DNA from: Sphingopyxis terrae subsp. terrae NBRC 15098
Lineage (GTDB): Bacteria; Pseudomonadota; Alphaproteobacteria; Sphingomonadales; Sphingomonadaceae
Length of the DNA: 64,000 nucleotides
Assembly (NCBI RefSeq): GCF_001610975.1
Contig: NZ_CP013342.1
Span: forward strand, 2,489,001 to 2,553,000
Reading direction: 5' to 3'
The notes beneath the pieces were generated by a model, which had not been told where the DNA came from, did no database searches, and worked only from the letters and a program-made list of their open reading frames with translations. Of this stretch, positions 1 through 8,927 are shown piece after piece (position 1 is the stretch's first letter; every line of letters starts with the position of its first letter). The translations under genes were made by a program, and so were the position numbers.

Positions 1-402
1 GCATCGGCGTGGGGCGGCATCGCCGTGTGGTCGGGCGACACGGTGCGCCGCGATGGTGACGGCCTGCTCTATTTCGTCGGCCGCGACGATGCGATGATCA
101 AGACCGCGGGCAACCGCGTCAGCCCGACCGAGGTCGAGGATGCCGCCGTTGCCACCGGCATGGTCTATGAAGCCGTCGCCTTCGGCGTGCCCGACGCGCG
201 GCTGGGCGCTGCGATCCAGTTGATCGTGCGCGGCAAGGCCGATGCGGACCGCGAGGCGTTCGCCGCCGAACTGCGCCGGACGCTCCCCAACTTCATGCAG
301 CCCAAGGCAGTCGAGTGGCGCGAGGCGTTGCCGCGCAATCCCAATGGCAAGCTCGACCGCGTCGCGATCGCGGCCGAATGGGGTGCAGGGGTGGCGGCAT
401 GA
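1..402 (+). CDS. Acyl-CoA ligase (AMP-forming), exosortase A system-associated, C-terminal part
   Basis: The frame is open to the left edge, so only about the last 133 codons of a roughly 500-residue adenylate-forming ligase are present. The visible part is the mobile C-terminal domain. It has the hinge motif GRDDAMIKTAGNRVSP and the terminal PRNPNGKLDR, whose lysine is the catalytic lysine of the adenylation half-reaction in this superfamily. Family knowledge: XrtA loci carry such a ligase beside an acyl carrier protein and a PLP decarboxylase. The decarboxylase is the next gene and overlaps by ATGA, which supports this assignment. The natural substrate is unknown. Any internal start (such as the GTG at 25) is an artefact of truncation. 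Confidence 0.85.
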   Translation, partial: ASAWGGIAVWSGDTVRRDGDGLLYFVGRDDAMIKTAGNRVSPTEVEDAAVATGMVYEAVAFGVPDARLGAAIQLIVRGKADADREAFAAELRRTLPNFMQPKAVEWREALPRNPNGKLDRVAIAAEWGAGVAA

Positions 403-1628
403 AGCCGCACGGCCCGATCCCGCCCGGCTTTGCTGCCGACGCCGACGGCATGCTGCGCATAGGGGGCCGGCGTGCCGATGCCCTCGCCGAGGCGGCGGGC
501 GACACGCCGCTCTTTGTCTATGACCGCGCGATGCTGACCGCGCGCGCCGCCGAATGGCGCGCCGCAATGCCCCGTGAGGTGCAGCTCCATTATGCGATGA
601 AGGCCAATCCCTTCGCGCCGCTACTCGCGCATATGGCGACCATCGTCGACGGGTTCGACGTGGCATCCGGCGGGGAATTGGCGTTGGCGCTGGCGAGCGG
701 CATGGTGGCCGAACACATCAGCTTCGCTGGCCCCGGCAAGCGCGACCGCGAACTGGAAGCGGCGATTGTAGCGGGCGCGACGCTCAATCTCGAATCGGCG
801 GGGGAGGGGGCACGGGCGCTGGCCATTGCCGACCGTATCGGGACGCGGCCCCGGCTCGCAGTGCGCGTCAATCCCGATTTCGACCTCAAGGGATCGGGCA
901 TGAAAATGGGCGGCGGCGCCAAGCCGTTCGGGGTCGATGCCGACGCGGTGCCGGCGCTGGTCCGCACGCTGATCGATGCCGGCGCCGATTGGCGCGGCTT
1001 TCATATTTTCGCAGGATCGCAGGCACTTGATGCCGATGCGATCGCCGATACGCAGGCGCAGACGGTCGCGCTCGCGGCGCGGCTTGCAGAGGCGGTCGGC
1101 GCCACGCCGCCGCTCGTCAACCTGGGCGGCGGCATGGGGGTTCCCTATTTCCCCGGCGACCGCGCGGTCGACGCTGCGACGGTCGGGGCGCGGCTCGCCG
1201 AAACGCTCGGCGCGCGAGGCGCCGCGCTGGCAGAGAGCGGCTTTGCGATGGAACTCGGCCGCTGGCTCGTCGCCGAGGCCGGGGTCTATCTCATGCGCGT
1301 CGTCGACCGGAAAGTCAGCCACGGCGAAACTTTCCTCGTCACCGACGGAGGACTGCATCACCAGCTCGCCGCGAGCGGCAATTTCGGGACGGTGATCCGG
1401 CGCAACTATCCGATCGCGGTTGCCGGCCGGTTCGGCCGCGAGGCCGTCGAAACCGTGTCAGTCGTCGGCTGTCTGTGCACCCCGCTCGACCGGCTGGGCG
1501 ATCAGGTTGGCTTGCCGCGCGCCGATGTCGGCGATCTGATCGCGCTGTTCCAGGCGGGCGCCTATGGCGCCTCGGCGAGCCCCGCTGCATTCCTCGGACA
1601 GGGGCCGGCGCTCGAGATGCTCGTCTGA
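399..1628 (+). CDS. PLP-dependent decarboxylase, exosortase A system-associated
   Basis: A 409-residue protein of the alanine-racemase-fold (type III) PLP decarboxylases, the family of diaminopimelate and ornithine decarboxylases. The PLP lysine is K68 in HYAMKANP. The glycine-rich phosphate-binding loop is NLGGGMGVPYF, and the C-terminal half carries GCLCTPLDRL and GAYGASASPAAFLG, the region that supplies the catalytic cysteine and tyrosine of the other subunit in relatives. The ATG at 399 overlaps the stop of the ligase (ATGA), so translation is coupled. Its place after the ligase and before the export genes matches the XrtA-associated subfamily. The substrate is not known; it may make an amine used to decorate the polysaccharide, which is inference. 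Confidence 0.9.
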   Translation: MKPHGPIPPGFAADADGMLRIGGRRADALAEAAGDTPLFVYDRAMLTARAAEWRAAMPREVQLHYAMKANPFAPLLAHMATIVDGFDVASGGELALALASGMVAEHISFAGPGKRDRELEAAIVAGATLNLESAGEGARALAIADRIGTRPRLAVRVNPDFDLKGSGMKMGGGAKPFGVDADAVPALVRTLIDAGADWRGFHIFAGSQALDADAIADTQAQTVALAARLAEAVGATPPLVNLGGGMGVPYFPGDRAVDAATVGARLAETLGARGAALAESGFAMELGRWLVAEAGVYLMRVVDRKVSHGETFLVTDGGLHHQLAASGNFGTVIRRNYPIAVAGRFGREAVETVSVVGCLCTPLDRLGDQVGLPRADVGDLIALFQAGAYGASASPAAFLGQGPALEMLV

Positions 1629-1651
1629 ACCTTACCGAACGCGGTTAAATT

Positions 1652-1670
1652 TTGTGCCGAAGCGGCACAA
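1652..1670. promoter_or_regulatory. Perfect inverted repeat upstream of the export operon
   Basis: TTGTGCCG-AAG-CGGCACAA is a perfect 8-bp inverted repeat with a 3-nt centre, in the 184-nt gap between the decarboxylase and the export lipoprotein. A second, overlapping palindrome (GCACA-A-TGTGC) begins inside it. No T-run follows, so a classical terminator is unlikely. It could be an operator or an mRNA hairpin. The rest of the gap has no clear promoter hexamers by eye. Confidence 0.45.
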
Positions 1671-1812
1671 TGTGCGACAAGCGCGGACACAACTTATCCC
1701 AATACTAACGGTATGTTCACCCTTTTCCAGCATGGCTGACCCTGACGCATTGGCTGTTGCTGCGGGGATTGGCGCCGCGGCGGCACCCGTCCGCTCGAAA
1801 GGTGAATTGAAC

Positions 1813-2469
1813 ATGACGTCCTTCCCCTCGCTTCGCGCCGCCCGCGCCGCGCTGATTTCCGGCATCGCCGCGACCGCGCTGACCGGGTGCATGGGGGCCG
1901 GCACCACCGCGCCGCAGCTTCCCAGCGCCAATTTCGTCGCGAACCAGGAAGGGCCCGGCGAGGAATATATCATCGGGCCGCTCGACGAGCTGCAGATCTT
2001 CGTGTGGCGCAACCCCGAACTCGGCGGCAAGGTGCAGGTGCGTCCCGATGGCCGGATCACCACGCCGCTGATCACCGACATGCCCGCGGTCGGCAAGACG
2101 CCGACGATGCTCCAGCAGGACATCAAGCTCGCGCTCAGCCAATATATCACCGACCCCATCGTCAGCGTGATCGTCACCAGCTTCAACAGCACCTTCTCGC
2201 AGCAGGTGCGCGTCGTCGGCGCCACCGAAAAGCCGGCGTCGATTCCGTATCGCGCGAACATGACCGTGCTCGACGCGATGATCGCGGTCGGCGGTCTCGG
2301 CGACTATGCCGCTGGCAACAAGGCGCGACTCGTCCGCTTCGACAAGGGCAGCGGCAAGCAGCATGAATATGGGCTTCGCCTCAACGACCTGATCAAGCGC
2401 GGCGACATCAAGGCGAACGTCAAGCTTCAGCCGGGCGACGTCATCATCATCCCCGAAAGCATGTTCTGA
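1813..2469 (+). CDS. XrtA/PEP-CTERM-type exopolysaccharide export lipoprotein (Wza-like)
   Basis: A 218-residue outer-membrane polysaccharide export protein. It has a lipoprotein signal ending in LTGC with the lipidated cysteine at C26, a Poly_export (Wza N-terminal) domain beginning near EEYIIGPLDELQIF (about residues 45-130), and one SLBB-like domain (about 135-215). It is shorter than E. coli Wza (about 380 residues), as expected for the XrtA-associated family. The start at 1813 is chosen because AAAGGTGA lies about 7 nt upstream and the signal peptide then begins normally. The frame stays open upstream to an in-frame ATG at 1732, which would add 27 residues before the signal. It should form the periplasm-to-surface conduit working with the next two genes. 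Confidence 0.9.
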   Translation: MTSFPSLRAARAALISGIAATALTGCMGAGTTAPQLPSANFVANQEGPGEEYIIGPLDELQIFVWRNPELGGKVQVRPDGRITTPLITDMPAVGKTPTMLQQDIKLALSQYITDPIVSVIVTSFNSTFSQQVRVVGATEKPASIPYRANMTVLDAMIAVGGLGDYAAGNKARLVRFDKGSGKQHEYGLRLNDLIKRGDIKANVKLQPGDVIIIPESMF

Positions 2470-2522
2470 CGGCGTTTGCGCGCCCCCGACCGCCACTGCC
2501 CAGCAAGGACTGACGACAAGCG

Positions 2523-4058
2523 ATGAACGGCCTTTACGACGAATTCCGGGTTGCGGTGCACAGCGTCTGGACGCGGCGCTGGCTCGTGCTCGCGGTCGCC
2601 TGGGGCATTTGCATCCTGGGCTGGCTGGCGATCGCGTCGATCCCGAACCGCTATGACAGCCGCGCGCGCCTGCTCGTCGATGTGAACCAGATCCTGCCCG
2701 ACGATGCGCAGGGCGGATCGTTCGGCGGGCGCCAGCAGATCGACCAGATTCGCGAAACGCTGACCAGCGCGCGCAATCTGGAGAAGGTCGCGACGACCAC
2801 CGGCCTGATCCCGGCGGGTGCGGGCGAGCGCGAGAAAGCGGGCGCGGTCGCGATGCTGCAAAAGAATATCAAGATCGTGCCGCAGCAGGACAATATCTTC
2901 GAAATCACGTCGAGCGTCGGCATCGGCAGCCTGTCGGACGCCGACAATGCCAAGCTGGCGAGCGGTGTGCTTGACAGCCTGATCACCGTCTTTCGCGACG
3001 ATCAGTTGCGCGGGGGCCGCGTCGATGCACGCGAGGGGCTGAAATTCCTCGATTCGCAGATCGCTGACCGCGAAAAATCGCTGCGCGAGATCGAGGGGCG
3101 GCGCGCCGCGTTCGAGGCGCAGAATATCGGCCTGATTCCGGGCGGCGCCGGATCGCCCGCCCAGCGCGTCGATGCGGCGCGCGCCGAACTCAGCCAGATC
3201 GAAACACAACTGGTTGCGGCGCAGGCGGCGCTGGCGGCCGCGAACGGCCAGCTCGCCTCGACCCCCGCGACGGTGCCGGGCGCAGGCGGTGTCGGCGGCG
3301 GCGTCGCGCGGCAGCAGCTTGCGGGCGCGCAGAACGAGCTTGCATCGATGCGCGCACGCGGGCTGACCGACGCGCACCCCGATGTGATCGCGCTCAAGAG
3401 CCAGATCGCCTCGCTCAAGGCGCAGGCCGACCGCGAAGGCAATGGCGGTGGCGGCGGGATGCAGAACCCCGCCTATTCGTCGCTGGCCGCGATGCGCGCC
3501 GAGCGTCAGGCCACCGTCAGCGCGCTGTCGGCGCGCAAGGCGCAGCTCACTGGCGACATCGCGCGCATCACCTCGCAGCAGATCCAGAACCCGGGCATTG
3601 CCGCGGAATATGACCGGATCAACGGCGAATATACGGCGCAGAAGGCACAGTATGACAAGCTGCTCGCGCAGCGCGAACAGGTGCGGCTGCGCGGCGACGT
3701 GCAGACCGAAACCGACGCGATCCGGATCGAGTTGCTCGATCCGCCGTCGAAGCCGACCAGCCCTGCGGCGCCCAATCGCCCGCTGTTCCTGACGCTCGTC
3801 CTGCTCGCCGGGATTGGCGGCGGCATCGGCGCGGCTTTCGGCCTGGCGCAGGTGCGCACAAGCTATGCTACCGCCGCGAAGCTCGAGCGCGCGAGCGGAC
3901 TTCCCGTCATCGGATCGATCACCGAGGTCGTGACGCCCGACCGGCACGTCGAGCGGCGCAAGCGGCTTGTCTGGCTTGCCAGCGGGGGCGCGGCGCTCGT
4001 CGGCCTCTATGCGCTGCTGCTGGTCGCCGAATTCGTCCAGCGTGGCATGGTCGCGTGA
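2523..4058 (+). CDS. XrtA-associated polysaccharide chain-length determinant (Wzz family)
   Basis: A 511-residue inner-membrane Wzz/PCP protein. A hydrophobic segment around residues 19-38 (WLVLAVAWGICILGWLAIAS) is followed by the Wzz domain, a long heptad-rich periplasmic region (about 150-370), a second membrane segment near 421-442 (PLFLTLVLLAGIGGG) and a third near 482-500. The PxxP-like region before TM2 contains PPSKPTSPAAPNRP, typical of PCP proteins. AAGGA lies about 13 nt before the ATG. The downstream cytoplasmic kinase is encoded separately, as in Gram-negative XrtA loci and unlike the fused Wzc of E. coli. It controls polymer length together with the kinase. Confidence 0.9.
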   Translation: MNGLYDEFRVAVHSVWTRRWLVLAVAWGICILGWLAIASIPNRYDSRARLLVDVNQILPDDAQGGSFGGRQQIDQIRETLTSARNLEKVATTTGLIPAGAGEREKAGAVAMLQKNIKIVPQQDNIFEITSSVGIGSLSDADNAKLASGVLDSLITVFRDDQLRGGRVDAREGLKFLDSQIADREKSLREIEGRRAAFEAQNIGLIPGGAGSPAQRVDAARAELSQIETQLVAAQAALAAANGQLASTPATVPGAGGVGGGVARQQLAGAQNELASMRARGLTDAHPDVIALKSQIASLKAQADREGNGGGGGMQNPAYSSLAAMRAERQATVSALSARKAQLTGDIARITSQQIQNPGIAAEYDRINGEYTAQKAQYDKLLAQREQVRLRGDVQTETDAIRIELLDPPSKPTSPAAPNRPLFLTLVLLAGIGGGIGAAFGLAQVRTSYATAAKLERASGLPVIGSITEVVTPDRHVERRKRLVWLASGGAALVGLYALLLVAEFVQRGMVA

Positions 4059-4072
4059 GCGAGGAAAAGGAC

Positions 4073-5095
4073 ATGAACGACCAACGCCCCGTCAAGCGCC
4101 AGCCCTCGCTGCTCGAACGCGCGGCCGACATGTTCGGCCTCGATCCCGCGAAGCATGCCCCGACGATCGACGTGTCGCAGCTTCCGCCCGAACCCGAGCG
4201 CAAGGGGAAGAGGGCAAAGCCTGCCGCCGAAGCGCCGCAGCCCGAAATCCTGCCGCCCGAAGCGCCGGTACCGGCGGTCGAGACCACGTCCGCGCCCGCG
4301 GCAAAGGCATCGCCGCGCAAGGAGGTGGCGCGCGCCGCCCCGGCGATCGCCGCCAACCGGCAGGGCAAGATCGATCGCGAGCGGCTCGCGGCGCGCGGGA
4401 TGGTGGTACCTGGCGCGCCTGTCACCGGCATCGCCGAAGAATATCGTATCGTGAAGCGCGAGATCATTCGCAACTTCGCGGGCACCGCCAACCGTCCCGT
4501 CGTGCCGCGCGGTCACCGCGTACTGATCGCATCGGCCAATCCGGGCGAGGGTAAGACCTTTACCGCGGTCAATCTGGCGCTCAGCCTTGCGGTCGAGGCC
4601 GATCATGACGTGCTGCTCATCGATGCCGACATTGCCAAACCCAGCGTCCTCGAAACGCTGGGGCTGCCCGATGGGCCGGGCCTGATGGACGCGCTCGCCG
4701 ATCCGCACTTGCCGCTCGGCGACTGCCTGATCCAGACCGATATTCCGGGACTGAAGGTCATGCCTGCTGGAACGCAGCATATGCACGACACCGAACTGCT
4801 GGCATCGGCCCGAACCGAGACGCTGCTCGCGCAGCTCGAACAGGGTGCGCCGGGGCGGATCATCATCCTCGATTCACCGCCGGTTCTCGCCGCATCGCCG
4901 GCCGCGGTGCTCGCGGGGCATGTCGGCCAGCTCATCATCGTGGTGCGCGCCGATCAGACGCTCGAATCCTCGCTGCGAGATGCGGTCGGGCTGATGGGCG
5001 GTTGCCCGCATATCCAGCTGCTCCTCAACGGGGTGAAATTCTCGCCGGGCGGCCGCCGCTTCGGCACCTATTACGGACAGGGAGGCGCGTCATGA
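4073..5095 (+). CDS. XrtA-associated tyrosine autokinase (CpsD/CapB type)
   Basis: A 340-residue BY-kinase. A disordered Pro/Ala-rich N-terminal third is followed by a MinD-like P-loop domain: Walker A ANPGEGKTFTAVNLA with lysine K161, Walker A' LLIDADIAKPS, and Walker B IIILDSPPV. The C-terminus has only a short tyrosine cluster (GTYYGQ). The ATG at 4073 is preferred because GAGGA ends 7 nt upstream. An alternative GTG at 4055 overlaps the previous stop and would add six residues. The family phosphorylates its own C-terminal tyrosines and gates polymerisation through the chain-length determinant. Confidence 0.88.
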   Translation: MNDQRPVKRQPSLLERAADMFGLDPAKHAPTIDVSQLPPEPERKGKRAKPAAEAPQPEILPPEAPVPAVETTSAPAAKASPRKEVARAAPAIAANRQGKIDRERLAARGMVVPGAPVTGIAEEYRIVKREIIRNFAGTANRPVVPRGHRVLIASANPGEGKTFTAVNLALSLAVEADHDVLLIDADIAKPSVLETLGLPDGPGLMDALADPHLPLGDCLIQTDIPGLKVMPAGTQHMHDTELLASARTETLLAQLEQGAPGRIIILDSPPVLAASPAAVLAGHVGQLIIVVRADQTLESSLRDAVGLMGGCPHIQLLLNGVKFSPGGRRFGTYYGQGGAS

Positions 5096-6840
5096 TGCGC
5101 GACCGGACTTATTTGCGCGGCGTGGCCGCAATCGCGGCGTTGTTGCTCGCCGGCACGGCGACGGGCGCGCAGGCCCAATGGTCGCAGGACAGCGGTTCCG
5201 GTTCGGGCTCGGGCTCGGGCTCGGGCGCAAGCAATGCTGCCCCGGCTTCGGGTGCGGCGTCCGGCGAAAGCGACCGCAAGGGCGGCAAGCGCGCCGAGAA
5301 GCAGAAGAAGCGCCGCCAGGTCGAGGTCAGCCCCTATCTCGAGATCGGCCAGGTACTCACTGCCGAGCTCAAGAATGGCGGCGACGTGCTCACCTACACG
5401 ACCGTAGCGGCCGGGGTCGATGCGGTGATCGCGACGCGCCGCGCCGAGGCGGCAGCCACGATTCGCTACGAACATCGCTTTGGGGAATCGGGCGGTCTTG
5501 GAGATGCCGACGTGCTCAGCGGTCTCGCGCGGGCGCGCCTCGAACTGATGCAGGGCTTCAATATCGAAGGCGGCGCGCTTGCGACCCGTGCGCGCGCCGA
5601 CGGTCGGGGCGCCGATAGCGGCCTGTTCATCGGCGGCGCGAACAATGTCGCCAATCTCTATTCCATCTATGCCGGTCCGACGCTGACCAAGCGCATCGGC
5701 AACCTCGACTTCGGAGCCGGCTATCGTTTCGGTTATACGAAGGTCGACATCGATACGCCCGCGGTGCTCGCACCGGGCGTTCCGGTCGGCGATGCCTATG
5801 ACAGCTCGACCAACCATGTCGCTTGGGCCAGCCTCGGCCAGCGTCCGGGCGATCTGCCCTTCGGCTGGCAGGTTTCGGGCGGCTATGAGCGCGAGGATAG
5901 CAATCAGCTCGACCAGCGGTTCGAGGGCAAATATGCCCGCGCGGACGTTACGGTGCCGATCAGCCCCAGCGTCGCCTTGCTGGGCGGCGTGGGCTATGAA
6001 AAGGTCCAGATTAGCCAGCGCGATCCGCTGCTCGACACCAATGGGGTGCCGGTGCGCGATTCGAACGGCCGTTTTGTCACCGACACGTCGCAGCCCCGAC
6101 AGCTCTCGTTCGACACCGACGGGCTGATCTGGGATGCAGGCGTGATGTGGCGCCCGAGCCCGCGCACCTCACTGACCGCACGCGTCGGCCGCCGCTATGG
6201 CGACACGGTCTATACCGGCAGCTTCGCCTATCGTCCCGACGACAGGACGCTGTTCCAGCTTGGCGTGTATGACGGACTTTCGAGCTTCGGGCGCGGGCTG
6301 ACCACAGGGCTGTCGGCGCTGCCGACGCAGTTCGACCCGACGCGCAACCCGATCAGCGGCGATGTGAACGCCTGCGTCTTCGGGCAGCAGAGTGGCGGAT
6401 GCCTTGCCCCGCAGCTTGCCAATACGACAACCGCGCAGTTCCGCAGCAGCGGCGTGCAGGCGATCCTGTCGTCGCGCTATGGCCGCTGGAGCTATGGTGT
6501 CGGTGCGGGATACGACCGCCGCAAGCTGCTGGTGCCGACCGGATCGGTACTCGGCGCGATCAACGGCACGGTGGACGAGGCCTATTATCTTTTCGTCTCC
6601 GCCGGGCGCCAGCTCGATTCCTCGTCGGACCTCAGCATTTCGGGCTACCTCAACTATTTCGACAATGGTTCGCCTGGCGCGTCCGACGTCCAGTCGGCCG
6701 GTATCTCGGCGGCCTATTCGCGGCGCTTCTGGCGCGGCCTGACCGGAACGGCGGCGGCGGGACTCAACGCCTTCGACCAAGATGGCTTCAACAGCCAGCT
6801 TATCGGATCGGCGCTCGTCGGCCTGCGTTACAACTTCTGA
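5092..6840 (+). CDS. Outer-membrane beta-barrel protein, XrtA/PEP-CTERM system-associated
   Basis: A 582-residue protein with a Sec signal peptide (hydrophobic core AAIAALLLAGTATGAQA, cleavage before QW near residue 28), a Gly-Ser repeat, a Lys/Arg-rich linker, and then alternating amphipathic strands ending in ALVGLRYNF. The terminal phenylalanine is the usual outer-membrane insertion signal. This matches the large beta-barrel family found only in XrtA/PEP-CTERM exopolysaccharide loci, whose function is unknown; a role in secretion or surface anchoring is inference. The ATG at 5092 overlaps the kinase stop, and GGAGG lies 6 nt upstream. A second ATG follows at 5095. Confidence 0.85.
   Translation: MMRDRTYLRGVAAIAALLLAGTATGAQAQWSQDSGSGSGSGSGSGASNAAPASGAASGESDRKGGKRAEKQKKRRQVEVSPYLEIGQVLTAELKNGGDVLTYTTVAAGVDAVIATRRAEAAATIRYEHRFGESGGLGDADVLSGLARARLELMQGFNIEGGALATRARADGRGADSGLFIGGANNVANLYSIYAGPTLTKRIGNLDFGAGYRFGYTKVDIDTPAVLAPGVPVGDAYDSSTNHVAWASLGQRPGDLPFGWQVSGGYEREDSNQLDQRFEGKYARADVTVPISPSVALLGGVGYEKVQISQRDPLLDTNGVPVRDSNGRFVTDTSQPRQLSFDTDGLIWDAGVMWRPSPRTSLTARVGRRYGDTVYTGSFAYRPDDRTLFQLGVYDGLSSFGRGLTTGLSALPTQFDPTRNPISGDVNACVFGQQSGGCLAPQLANTTTAQFRSSGVQAILSSRYGRWSYGVGAGYDRRKLLVPTGSVLGAINGTVDEAYYLFVSAGRQLDSSSDLSISGYLNYFDNGSPGASDVQSAGISAAYSRRFWRGLTGTAAAGLNAFDQDGFNSQLIGSALVGLRYNF
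5194..5226 (+). repeat. Gly-Ser codon tandem repeat inside the beta-barrel gene
   Basis: Eleven codons alternate Gly and Ser (GSGSGSGSGSG), with the 6-bp unit GGCTCG or near variants repeated in tandem. It lies directly after the predicted signal-peptide cleavage site and forms a flexible linker. Short in-frame repeats like this can change length by slippage in whole 6-bp steps without breaking the frame. Confidence 0.8.
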
Positions 6841-6863
6841 TCCAGCACAACGGGATTATTGCG

Positions 6864-8021
6864 ATGTACGATCAATTCTACGGCTTCACCGGACGCCCGT
6901 TCCAGCTGACGCCCGATCCCGCTTTCTATTTCGAGAGCGGAACGCACCGCAAGGCGATGTCCTACCTTGGCTATGGGCTGGCGCAGGGCGAAGGCTTCAT
7001 CGTCATCACCGGCGATGTCGGCGCGGGTAAGACGACGCTGGTCGGCCATTTGATGAACACGATCGATCCGAACCGGCTGACCGCGGTCAAGCTGGTGTCG
7101 ACACAGGTCGAGGGCGACGATCTGCTGCGCCTTGTTGCCGAACAATTCGGCATCGAATGGGAAGGGCAGAGCAAGGCCGAACTGCTGCGCGCGATGGAGC
7201 AATATCTGCGCGAACAGGCGCGCGCCGGCCGCCGCACGCTGTTGATCGTCGACGAGGGGCAGAATCTCGCGATCTCGGCGCTCGAAGAGCTGCGGATGCT
7301 GTCGAACTTCCAGCTTGGCGGCCATTCGCTTTTGCAGATCTTCCTGCTCGGCCAGCCCGAGTTCCGCCAGACGCTGTTTCATTCGCCGACGCTGGAACAA
7401 TTGCGCCAGCGCGTGATCGCGACGCACCATCTCGACCCGATGGAGCCTGAAGAAGTCGAACCCTATATCCTCCACCGCCTCGGCAAGGTGGGCTGGACGG
7501 GCAACCCGAGCTTCAGCCCCGACAGTTTCGAGCTGATGTATGATTATAGCGAAGGTGTGCCGCGCAAGCTCAACGTCCTCGTCAGTCGCCTGCTGCTGTT
7601 CGGCGCGGTCGAGGAACTCAACCGCATCAACGCCCAACATGTCCGCAATGTGATTGCCGAGATCGAATCGGACCGCGGCATCGACGAGGCGAGCCTTGCG
7701 CCGCTGCCGGTCGAGGAGGTGGTGGCGCAAGCCGCAACGGCGAGCGCGCCGCACGCCGCCGTGCCGCACAAATGGCCGGTGGCAAGCGCAGAGCGCGCGC
7801 CCTTCGCGGCGCCCGCGACAGACGCCGCTGCGCCGGCAGTCGCGGTTCCGCGGGATACGGCGCAGTTCGATGCGCTGCACGCGCAGATTTCGGCGCTAGA
7901 GACGCGGATTGCCGAACAGGACGAAGCGCTGCGGCGGGTTCTCGATCTGCTGATCGAATGGGTCGAGCGCGATCCCGAAAACGCCCCCAACCCCGCAAAA
8001 TCGCAGGTTTGGGCGGCCTGA
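6864..8021 (+). CDS. XrtA/PEP-CTERM system-associated ATPase (ExeA/GspA-like)
   Basis: A 385-residue AAA ATPase. The N-terminus MYDQFYGFTGRPFQLTPDP is typical of ExeA-like ATPases. Walker A is GDVGAGKTT with K56, and Walker B is LLIVDEGQN with D130/E131. A lid domain follows to about residue 270. The last 110 residues are an Ala/Pro-rich linker and a short coiled coil (ALETRIAEQDEALRRVL). In this family the ATPase accompanies the beta-barrel protein of the XrtA locus, and the two are neighbours here, 23 nt apart. A role in assembling or energising export across the periplasm is inference. Confidence 0.88.
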   Translation: MYDQFYGFTGRPFQLTPDPAFYFESGTHRKAMSYLGYGLAQGEGFIVITGDVGAGKTTLVGHLMNTIDPNRLTAVKLVSTQVEGDDLLRLVAEQFGIEWEGQSKAELLRAMEQYLREQARAGRRTLLIVDEGQNLAISALEELRMLSNFQLGGHSLLQIFLLGQPEFRQTLFHSPTLEQLRQRVIATHHLDPMEPEEVEPYILHRLGKVGWTGNPSFSPDSFELMYDYSEGVPRKLNVLVSRLLLFGAVEELNRINAQHVRNVIAEIESDRGIDEASLAPLPVEEVVAQAATASAPHAAVPHKWPVASAERAPFAAPATDAAAPAVAVPRDTAQFDALHAQISALETRIAEQDEALRRVLDLLIEWVERDPENAPNPAKSQVWAA

Positions 8022-8066
8022 CGGCAGCGCCGATTTCGGCTATGCGACCGGCAGAGGTGATGGACG

Positions 8067-8927
8067 ATGCAGAACGGCCTGTCGGTCGATGTCGAGGACT
8101 GGTTCCAGGTTGGCGCCTTTGAGCGCACGATCGATCGCGCCGACTGGCCGGCGCTCGAATGCCGGGTCGAGGCGAATTGCGATGCGGTTTTGCACCTGTT
8201 CGCCGAGGCCGGGGTTCTGGGCACATTCTTCACGCTCGGCTGGGTCGCCGAACGCTATCCCGCGCTGATCCGGCGGATCGTCGATGCGGGGCACGAGCTT
8301 GCGAGCCACGGCTATGATCACAAGCGCGTGTTCCAGATGACGGCCGGCGAATTCGCCGCCGACCTTGAAAAGACGCGCACCATCCTCGAAAATCTCGGCG
8401 GCCAGCCTGTGCGCGGCTATCGCGCACCCAGCTTTTCGGTCGATGCGCGCACGCCCTGGGCGCATGCCGTCCTTGCCGAACAGGGCTATGCCTATTCGAG
8501 CAGCGTCGCGCCGGTGGTGCACGATCATTATGGCTGGGCGCAAAGCCCGCGCCATGCTTGGCAGCCGCTTCCCGACAGCGCGCTGATCGAATGGCCGGTG
8601 ACGACCGCGCGCTTCGCGGGCCGGACGCTTGCCGCGGGCGGGGGCGGTTTCATGCGACTGCTTCCTTATGGTTTCACGCGCTGGGCGATCGAGCGGATGA
8701 ATCGCGAAGGGCATCCCGCGATCCTGTATTTCCACCCGTGGGAGATCGACCCCGGTCAGCCGCGCGTTGCCGATGCGCCGCTGCGGTCGAAGGTCCGGCA
8801 TTATACTGGCCTCTCCGCGATGGCGGGCAAGCTGAAGAAGCTGCTCGACGATTTCGAATGGACGCGCGCCGATGCGTTGCTTGCGGCGCAGCAGGAGCGC
8901 GCCCGGCCGTGGCGCGCCGCGGCGTGA
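8067..8927 (+). CDS. XrtA system polysaccharide deacetylase (NodB family)
   Basis: A 286-residue carbohydrate esterase family 4 protein. The catalytic/metal aspartate region is LSVDVEDWFQ at the N-terminus, and the zinc histidines are H81 and H85 in SHGYDH. YRAPSFSVD is the conserved arginine motif and YFHPWEID carries the late histidine. It has no signal peptide, so it probably acts in the cytoplasm, as is usual for the XrtA-associated subfamily. AGAGGTGA precedes the ATG at 8067. It overlaps the next gene by GTGA. Expected activity is N-deacetylation of amino-sugar residues in a polysaccharide precursor. Confidence 0.9.
   Translation: MQNGLSVDVEDWFQVGAFERTIDRADWPALECRVEANCDAVLHLFAEAGVLGTFFTLGWVAERYPALIRRIVDAGHELASHGYDHKRVFQMTAGEFAADLEKTRTILENLGGQPVRGYRAPSFSVDARTPWAHAVLAEQGYAYSSSVAPVVHDHYGWAQSPRHAWQPLPDSALIEWPVTTARFAGRTLAAGGGGFMRLLPYGFTRWAIERMNREGHPAILYFHPWEIDPGQPRVADAPLRSKVRHYTGLSAMAGKLKKLLDDFEWTRADALLAAQQERARPWRAAA

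Noticed and set aside
1629-1812. Sigma-54 promoter before the export genes.
   Set aside because: GG and GC doublets are present but the spacing is off by two bases from the -24/-12 pattern.
2427-3947. Long minus-strand open frame of about 500 codons antisense to the chain-length determinant.
   Set aside because: In this GC-rich genome antisense frames are long by chance. The plus-strand gene has clear family motifs and the antisense product is Arg/Ala-rich with none.
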